Source: Comamonas sp. BIGb0124
Lineage (GTDB): Bacteria > Pseudomonadota > Gammaproteobacteria > Burkholderiales > Burkholderiaceae_C
DNA length: 64,000 bases
Assembly: GCF_003752175.1 (NCBI RefSeq)
Contig: NZ_RJVF01000013.1
Span: 310,001 to 374,000 of the forward strand
Direction: 5' to 3'
This document shows, piece by piece, positions 58,420-64,000 of the stretch. The stretch's first letter is position 1, and every line of letters begins with the position of its first letter. A model generated the notes under the pieces. It made no database searches. It saw only the letters and a list, made by a program, of their open reading frames with translations, and was not told where the DNA came from. Both the position numbers and the translations under genes were made by a program.

Positions 58420-59712
58420 TCAGGAAAACAGGCGACGCGCCTGCGGAGAGCCTGCCGAGAGGTCGTACGCATCGAGCGTATCGTACAACTGCGACAGATC
58501 CTGCGCGATCGAATCCATGGCTTCGAGGTAGATCGGCGTGCCGTTGTCGTCGGTGATGAGCCCGTCCATGGCGGTCGCCAGCTCATGGGCGGCTTCGCGC
58601 AGGCGCTCGAAGGGCTGTTCGTCGCGGCTGACCTGCGGCACGTCGAGCGACAGCGCGATCTCGTGCAACGCCGCCTGGGCCAGATCCTCGGCCAGCGCAG
58701 CCTGGGTGTCGAAACTCAACACCAGCACCGGCGGCAGGCCGGGAGACGATGCCGGCAGCACCATGCGGCCGGGAATCGCACCGGCAATGAAACCGAGCTT
58801 GCCCGCCTGCTGCTGCACATAACCCGGACTCCAGGCCGTGGTGCGAGCCCGCAGCGAAAAGCCCAGTTGGGCATCGTGTGCCCCGGCGAACTGGTCGAGC
58901 TCGCGCGCCCGGGCCACCTGCTCGATCATGTCGGGAAAATCGGGCGCCCCGCCCACGGCGTCGGCAAAGGCCTGGGCCTTCATCACGAACTCGGAAAACT
59001 CGATCTCGTTGAGCGCACCGTTGCGGTTGGCCAGTTGCACGCCGGCCTGGAACGCCGTGTAGCGGCGGCCCAGATGCGGCGGTTCCCAGCTCGATGAAAT
59101 CTGATTGAGCCCTTCGATCAGGAAAGGCTTGCTGCCCGCACGCCGCGTGCCCGGCAGCGCCGCAATCGCGGCATCGCCGGAAACCACGCCGTCGAGCGCA
59201 ATCGGCGCGATGACATCGATCAGCGCGTCGAGCTGCCCGGTACGGCGCTCGGACGGTCCGACGGCCGAGAACTCGGGGGCCAGTCCCACCGGTGCCGCAA
59301 CTGCGGAAGGGCCCGAGGTCTGTCCCGTCCATCCCGCAGATGACACCGACCCGGAAGATGCCGGTGCCGCCCGGCCATTGCCCGATGCCGAGCCACGCCG
59401 GTCCTCGTCGGCAGGTCCGTCGAACTCGGCAAAGCCCACCGGCTCGGCCTCGTCGCGCCGGGCCTGGAAGTCGTGGTCGCCGCCATAAAGGCCGGGCTCG
59501 CGCCGATCGGCTCGGGCAGAACCGTCGTCGGTGTCGCCGCCGTTGCCGTAACCAGGGCCGTCGCCGTCGCCGAGCTCGGGGTCATGTCCCTCCTCGGACG
59601 GGCGGGCCTGCCGGGGCATGTGACGGCGTGAATTCCAGGCGTTGTACGCCACCACGCCGGCCAGCACCAGGCCGCCGACGATGGCCAGACCGACCTGCAG
59701 TGAACTCTCCAT
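58420..59712 (-). CDS. zipA: Cell-division protein ZipA-like
   Basis: A 430-residue protein with an N-terminal membrane anchor (LQVGLAIVGGLVLAGVVAYN), a long acidic and Pro/Ala/Gly-rich linker (residues ~35-160), and a C-terminal FtsZ-binding-type domain (about 220-430; FLIEGLNQISSSWEPP, MKAQAFADAVGGAPDFPDM, FDTQAALAEDLAQAALHEIA). It is expected to tether FtsZ to the membrane. Position between smc and ligA is the conserved arrangement in betaproteobacteria and supports the name more than the weakly conserved sequence does. The ATG directly abuts the smc stop codon. Confidence 0.8.
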   Translation of the reverse strand: MESSLQVGLAIVGGLVLAGVVAYNAWNSRRHMPRQARPSEEGHDPELGDGDGPGYGNGGDTDDGSARADRREPGLYGGDHDFQARRDEAEPVGFAEFDGPADEDRRGSASGNGRAAPASSGSVSSAGWTGQTSGPSAVAAPVGLAPEFSAVGPSERRTGQLDALIDVIAPIALDGVVSGDAAIAALPGTRRAGSKPFLIEGLNQISSSWEPPHLGRRYTAFQAGVQLANRNGALNEIEFSEFVMKAQAFADAVGGAPDFPDMIEQVARARELDQFAGAHDAQLGFSLRARTTAWSPGYVQQQAGKLGFIAGAIPGRMVLPASSPGLPPVLVLSFDTQAALAEDLAQAALHEIALSLDVPQVSRDEQPFERLREAAHELATAMDGLITDDNGTPIYLEAMDSIAQDLSQLYDTLDAYDLSAGSPQARRLFS

Positions 59713-62700
59713 TTATGCAGCCTCCATCAGGGTGTTGGCAGCTTCCATGTCGACCGCCACGATGCGCGATACGCCCTGCTCCTGCATGGTCACGCCGATC
59801 AGCTGTTTGGCCATCTCCATGGCGATCTTGTTGTGGCTGATGAATAGGAATTGTGTTTCGTCGCTCATGTGCGCCACCAGTTTGGCATACCGTTCGGTAT
59901 TGGCATCGTCCAGCGGTGCATCGACCTCGTCGAGCAGGCAGAACGGTGCCGGGTTGAGTTGGAAAATCGCGAACACCAGTGCAATGGCCGTCAGCGCCTT
60001 TTCGCCGCCCGACAGCAGATGGATGGTCTGGTTCTTCTTGCCCGGCGGCTGGGCGATCACCTGCACGCCCGCATCCAGGATTTCCTCGCCCGTCATCACC
60101 AGGCGGGCCTGACCGCCGCCGAACAGCTCGGGGAACATCCGTCCGAAATGTTCGTTCACCGTCGTGAAGGTGCTGCCCAGCAGTTCGCGCGTTTCGCCGT
60201 CGATGCGGCGGATCGCGTCCTCGAGCGTGTTCATGGCGTCGAGCAGGTCGGCCATCTGCGAATCCAGGAACTGCTTGCGCTCGCGGGCCGCGGTCAGCTC
60301 GTCGAGCGCGGCCAGATTGACGGCGCCCAGTGCGGCGATCTCGCGGTTGTAGCGGTCGATCTCGCCCTGCAGTCCCGTCAGCCGGACCTGTCCGTCGGCC
60401 ACCGAACGGGCCAGGGCCTCGAGATCGGCCTCGGCCTCGGCCAGCATCTGGCTGTATTGCTCCAGGCCCAGGCGCGCGGCCTGCTCCTTGAGCTGGAATT
60501 CGGTGATGCGCTGGCGCAGCGGATCGAGTTCACGCTCGAGCTGCAGGCGGCGCTCGTCGCTGGCCCGCAGCTTGGCCGTGAGATCGTCGTACTCGCTGCG
60601 CAGTGCGGCCAGTGCCTGTTCGCGCGCCATCTTGGCGGCCAGCGCCTCTTGCAGGCCGCCCTGCGCCGCGGCGTCGTTGAACCGCGTCAGTTCGTCGTTC
60701 ACCCGCTGCCGCTCGGCATCGATCGACTGCAACTGCTGCGCTGCGGTCTCCATCGAGCGGTTGAGTTCGCCCAGGCGCTGCGTCAGGCTGCGCTGGGCGT
60801 AGCCGGATTCCTGCGACTGACGTTCGAGCGCGCGCAGTTGCTCGCGCGCCTCGGCCAGCTTGCGTTCGTTCTCGATCACCCGGTCGTCGAGCTGGGCGTG
60901 GCGCTCCTGCGTATCGGCCAGTTGCATGTCCAGTTCCTCGAAGCGCGCCTCGGCGGTCACACGCCGCTCCTGCAGGGCCTCGAGCTGTTCGTCGACCTCG
61001 GCCAGATCGCCCGCGATCTGCTGGCTGCGCGCTCGGGCCTGCTCGGCCAACTGGCCCAGACGCAGGGTCTCGACCTGCAGGTCGTGCAGCCGGCCCTGGC
61101 CTTCGGATTGTTCGCGCCGGGCCTGGACCTGGCGCTGCGTGGCGTCGGTATACGCGGCATCGGCCCGCACCAGCGCCGTACGGGATTCCTCGGCGATGAA
61201 GTTGTGCGCCCGGATTTCCTTTTCCAGGTTCTCGATGTCCTGGGCCCGTGCCAGCATGCCGGCCTGTTCGCTGTCCTGGGCATAGAAGCTCACGCTGTGC
61301 GCGCTGACCGCATGCCCGTCGGGCAGGTAGATCACCTCGCCGGCCTGCAGTTGGGCACGGCGCGCCAGTGCATCGTCGATCTGCTGGGCGGTGTAGCAAC
61401 CCTGCAGCCAGTCGCCCAGCAGCGCCCGCAGGCCGGCGTCGTGCACACGCAACTTGTCGGCCAGACGCGGCAGGCCGTGACCTGCGGCCGGGGCCACACC
61501 GGCCACCGGCGGCGTATAGAAAGCCAGCTTGGCCGGCGGCGCATCCGTGGCAAACGCGCGCACGGTCTCGAGGCGGCCGATCTCCAGCGCCCCCATGCGT
61601 TCGCGCAACGCGGCTTCCAGCGCATTTTCCCAGCCCTGCTCGATGCCCAGCCGGCTCCACAGGCCTTGCAGGCTGTCGAGTCCGTGCCGGGCCAGCCAGG
61701 GCTGGAGCTTGCCGTCCGTCTTGACCTTGTCCTGCAGCGTGCGCAGCGCCTCCAGCCGGGCCGACAGGTCGGCCTGCCGAGCCGACTCGCGGTTCACCGC
61801 CTGCTGCCGGTCGCGACGGGCCTCGTCGAGTTCGGGAACCAGATCCTGCAGTTCCGCCAGGCGGGCGTTGGCCAGTTCCTGGCTCTCCTGGAGCTCGGCC
61901 AGTTGTTCCTGCAGGTTGAGCAGCCGCTGCTCGTCGGGCGCGGCCAAGGCCTGGCGGTCGGCCTGCAGCCGTTCGCGGCGCACGTTGAACTGCCGGCTCT
62001 GGTCGTCGATGTTGCGCTGGTCGGCTGCCAGCACCTGAATCTGCTGCTGCACCGCGTGCACGGCACCCCGCTGGTCGTTGGCCTGCTGCTGGGCGCGGCG
62101 CAGCGCGTCCTCGAGCTCGGGCAGGCGCATGCTCTGCTCCTCGACCTGGGCGGCCAGCGTCTCGGCCTGCTCCTCGGCCCCCACCGTCTGCTCCGACAGT
62201 TGTTCGAGTTCGACCGCGGCGTCTTCCTGCCGCTGGCTCCACTGGGCGTGCTGCTCCTTGAGCTGCACCAGGCGCTGCTCGGCGCGCTGGCGGCCATCGA
62301 CCACAAAACGGATCTCGGCCTCGAGCTTGCCGACCTCGGCACTGGCCTCGTACAGCTGGCCCTGGGCCTGGTTGACCTTGTCGCCGGCACCGTAGTGCGC
62401 CTGCCGGATGGTCTCGAGCTCGGCCTCGATGCGGCGCAGGTCGGCCATGCGCGACTCCAGGTCGTTGACCGCCTGCAGGCCTTCGGTCTGGATCTTGGCC
62501 TGATCGGCCTCGGCCTCGCTGCGCTTGAGGAACCACAGCTGCTGCTGCCGCAGCGCCACCTGCGACTGCAGGGTGTTGTAGCGGCTGGCCACTTCGGCCT
62601 GCTTTTCCAGCTTGTCGAGATTGGCGTTGAGCTCGCGCAGGATGTCTTCCACCCGCGTCAGGTTCTCGCGTGTGTCCGACAGGCGGTTCTCGGTTTCACG

Positions 62701-63231
62701 CCGCCGCTCCTTGTACTTGGAGACCCCCGCGGCCTCCTCCAGAAACAGCCGCAGCTCCTCGGGCTTGGATTCGATGATGCGGCTGATCGTGCCCTGCCCG
62801 ATGATGGCGTAGGCGCGCGGGCCCAGGCCGGTGCCCAGGAACACGTCCTGCACGTCGCGCCGGCGCACCACCTGGTTGTTGATGTAGTAGCTCGAGTTGC
62901 CCTCGCGCGTGAGCACCCGCTTGACCGCGATTTCCGGGAACTGGTTCCACTGGCCGCCCGCGCGGTGGTCGCTGTTGTCGAACACCAGTTCGACGCTGGC
63001 CCGGCTGGCCGGCTTGCGGGTCGTCGTGCCGTTGAAGATCACGTCCTGCATGGACTCGCCGCGCAGCTCGCTCGCCTTGCTTTCGCCCAGCACCCAGCGC
63101 ACGGCATCCATGATGTTGGACTTGCCGCAACCATTGGGGCCGACCACGCCGACGAGTTGCCCCGGCAGCAGGAAATTGGTCGGCTCGGCGAACGATTTGA
63201 AGCCAGCGAGCTTGATGGAATTGAGACGCAC
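59713..63231 (-). CDS. smc: Chromosome segregation SMC protein
   Basis: A 1172-residue SMC ATPase that compacts and separates chromosomes. The N-terminal head has RLNSIKLAGFKSFAEP and Walker A GPNGCGKSN. Long heptad coiled coils (~170-500 and ~680-1000) flank a hinge near residues 520-640. The C-terminal head has LLSGGEKALTAIALVFAIF with Walker B FCLLDEVDAPLDD. GTG 63231 is taken as start because SMC proteins begin with R-L-x-x-I/L-K-L; a TTG 27 bases upstream is less likely. No Shine-Dalgarno is obvious. Confidence 0.96.
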   Translation of the reverse strand: MRLNSIKLAGFKSFAEPTNFLLPGQLVGVVGPNGCGKSNIMDAVRWVLGESKASELRGESMQDVIFNGTTTRKPASRASVELVFDNSDHRAGGQWNQFPEIAVKRVLTREGNSSYYINNQVVRRRDVQDVFLGTGLGPRAYAIIGQGTISRIIESKPEELRLFLEEAAGVSKYKERRRETENRLSDTRENLTRVEDILRELNANLDKLEKQAEVASRYNTLQSQVALRQQQLWFLKRSEAEADQAKIQTEGLQAVNDLESRMADLRRIEAELETIRQAHYGAGDKVNQAQGQLYEASAEVGKLEAEIRFVVDGRQRAEQRLVQLKEQHAQWSQRQEDAAVELEQLSEQTVGAEEQAETLAAQVEEQSMRLPELEDALRRAQQQANDQRGAVHAVQQQIQVLAADQRNIDDQSRQFNVRRERLQADRQALAAPDEQRLLNLQEQLAELQESQELANARLAELQDLVPELDEARRDRQQAVNRESARQADLSARLEALRTLQDKVKTDGKLQPWLARHGLDSLQGLWSRLGIEQGWENALEAALRERMGALEIGRLETVRAFATDAPPAKLAFYTPPVAGVAPAAGHGLPRLADKLRVHDAGLRALLGDWLQGCYTAQQIDDALARRAQLQAGEVIYLPDGHAVSAHSVSFYAQDSEQAGMLARAQDIENLEKEIRAHNFIAEESRTALVRADAAYTDATQRQVQARREQSEGQGRLHDLQVETLRLGQLAEQARARSQQIAGDLAEVDEQLEALQERRVTAEARFEELDMQLADTQERHAQLDDRVIENERKLAEAREQLRALERQSQESGYAQRSLTQRLGELNRSMETAAQQLQSIDAERQRVNDELTRFNDAAAQGGLQEALAAKMAREQALAALRSEYDDLTAKLRASDERRLQLERELDPLRQRITEFQLKEQAARLGLEQYSQMLAEAEADLEALARSVADGQVRLTGLQGEIDRYNREIAALGAVNLAALDELTAARERKQFLDSQMADLLDAMNTLEDAIRRIDGETRELLGSTFTTVNEHFGRMFPELFGGGQARLVMTGEEILDAGVQVIAQPPGKKNQTIHLLSGGEKALTAIALVFAIFQLNPAPFCLLDEVDAPLDDANTERYAKLVAHMSDETQFLFISHNKIAMEMAKQLIGVTMQEQGVSRIVAVDMEAANTLMEAA

Positions 63232-63436
63232 GGCGAACCCGGTCGAAAAAACAGACAAAAACGGCTAGGCCGCCAGAGGGGGAACTACGGTTCGAGCCCG
63301 GCCGGACGGCCGCCATGCCAGCCAGGGGAACGATGCGGCGATGATAACGCCTGGCATGCACTCATAAATGAAGAGCTTCCCCCCCTGAACAGGTTGGTCG
63401 CATGATGGGCCGACCGATGCAGATGCGCAATGAAGT

Positions 63437-63590
63437 GGCGCAGCACCGGCGACAAGGCCGCTTCGCCCCGCAGAATGGCCCCGACCGCCAGCGGCATCAG
63501 GACGATGTAGTCGCCCGTGGCGACCCGCATCAGCGCCAGCGTCGAGTTGACCACGGCCCCTACGGCCGGCGGCGTCAGGCCGGTGCGCTG
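63437..63590 (-). pseudogene. Possible remnant of a LysR-type inducer-binding domain
   Basis: On the minus strand a 50-residue stretch (AVGAVVNSTLALMRVATGDY, then IVLMPLAVGAILRGEAALSP) resembles the late part of LysR inducer domains, where N-S-x-x-L-x-R-x-A-A-G-D-Y-x-x-L-x-P is common. The frame shows no HTH or other LysR part on either side, so it looks like a fragment. Similarity is judged by eye and could be chance. Confidence 0.35.
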
Positions 63591-63655
63591 GTGCAAGGAA
63601 GTCTGCTCGTGGCCAAGCCCGTCGCCATGTCCGCCACCCAGCGCTCGCTCTCGGG

Positions 63656-63928
63656 CGCCCCGATCACGATCGCCACAACCCCATGCGCTACATCGGCACC
63701 ACCGCCACCACGGCCCCCTACTGGTATGTCCGCCATGGCACACGCGACCGCGATACGGCCTTCACCGTGTCGATCAACCTCAACCGCGCCCTGGCCGCCG
63801 ACGCCGATGTGCTCGACCTGAACGATCGCCTGGCATGGGACCAGCCGCATGCCGGCAACTACGATGTCCCCGAAGCCATGGCCTGGGTGGCCCGGACACT
63901 GGCCGCGGCCACGCAGAAGGGCCTGTGA
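63656..63928 (+). pseudogene. C-terminal fragment of a tannase/feruloyl-esterase-like alpha/beta hydrolase
   Basis: About 90 codons ending at TGA 63926-63928 read DHDRHNPMRYIGTTA, PYWYVRHGTRDRDTAFTVSI, and AWDQPHAGNYDVPEAMAWVA. This matches the C-terminal end of tannase-type serine esterases, including the catalytic Asp region (HGTRDRDT) and the final His region (PHAGNYD). The catalytic serine and two thirds of the protein are missing upstream; the same frame before residue DHD is not esterase-like. The gene is therefore truncated rather than cut by the window. Confidence 0.6.
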
Positions 63929-64000
63929 GGGCGAGCCTTGACGGCCAACTGGGCTCCGCCCGTTTCGCGAGCAGGCCTAGACCTGCAGCAGCCCCTGCTG

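Noticed and set aside
59851-63405. An 1184-codon rightward frame opposite smc
   Set aside because: It is the antisense shadow of smc, a common effect of GC-rich codon use; its composition is Leu/Gln/His-biased and matches no family.
63977-64000. Possible last eight codons of a leftward gene at the right edge
   Set aside because: Eight codons ending in TAG are too few to support a gene.

Overview
The window is GC-rich, densely coded chromosomal DNA. Gene content points to a betaproteobacterium of the order Burkholderiales, most likely family Alcaligenaceae (Bordetella/Achromobacter relatives). The grounds are two TctC/Bug solute-binding proteins, the smc-zipA-ligA block, dxs-ispA-xseB beside a Rieske oxygenase, a free-standing SWIB-domain protein, and many LysR regulators beside small catabolic operons. 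The family is inferred from synteny, not measured. No rRNA, tRNA, CRISPR array, insertion sequence or prophage was seen.

Layout. 0-4.1 kb: start of a leftward gene, an exported methyltransferase-like protein, isocitrate lyase (aceA), an RraA-like protein and a SWIB-domain protein with its own promoter and terminator. 4.2-6.4 kb: a sigma54-dependent AcoR-type activator. 6.6-12.5 kb: a leftward six-gene operon of PxpB, PxpC, PxpA, a biotin carrier, a biotin carboxylase and a second biotinyl-like protein without its lysine, divergent from a LysR gene. 12.6-15.5 kb: a DctPQM TRAP transporter. 16.0-20.3 kb: mprF followed by a VirJ/AcvB-family gene, predicted to make and hydrolyse aminoacyl-phosphatidylglycerol. 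20.4-22.1 kb: a DadA-like oxidoreductase and a small unknown protein.

22.2-31.7 kb is an enlarged kdp potassium-uptake locus: kdpA-kdpB-kdpC, a PtsN-like EIIA, a 102-residue unknown, a 71-residue Cys4 protein, kdpD, kdpE. Upstream lies a perfect 17-bp inverted repeat whose arms resemble KdpE sites. It sits between kdpA and a possible divergent 36-codon membrane-protein gene.

31.8-35.0 kb is the isoprenoid block xseB-ispA-dxs. 35.5-38.2 kb holds a Rieske oxygenase, a carboxymuconolactone-decarboxylase-like protein and a LigI-like amidohydrolase. 38.2-48 kb is a leftward nine-gene operon combining a Bug protein, an enolase-superfamily enzyme, a thiolase, two enoyl-CoA hydratases, an acyl-CoA dehydrogenase, a CoA-transferase, a GST and a 3-hydroxyacyl-CoA dehydrogenase. 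A divergent Bug/hydrolase/LysR operon follows. Together these look like a beta-oxidation-style route for an unidentified cyclic or aromatic-derived carboxylate.

51-56 kb carries an EamA permease, a thiosulfate/mercaptopyruvate sulfurtransferase, a histidine-rich ZIP transporter and two poorly characterised proteins. 56-63.2 kb is the leftward smc-zipA-ligA housekeeping block. The last 0.7 kb holds what look like remnants of a LysR gene and of a tannase-like esterase. The strongest leads for new biology are the modified kdp locus, the split urea-carboxylase-like pxp operon with its degenerate biotinyl protein, and the catabolic operon of unknown substrate.
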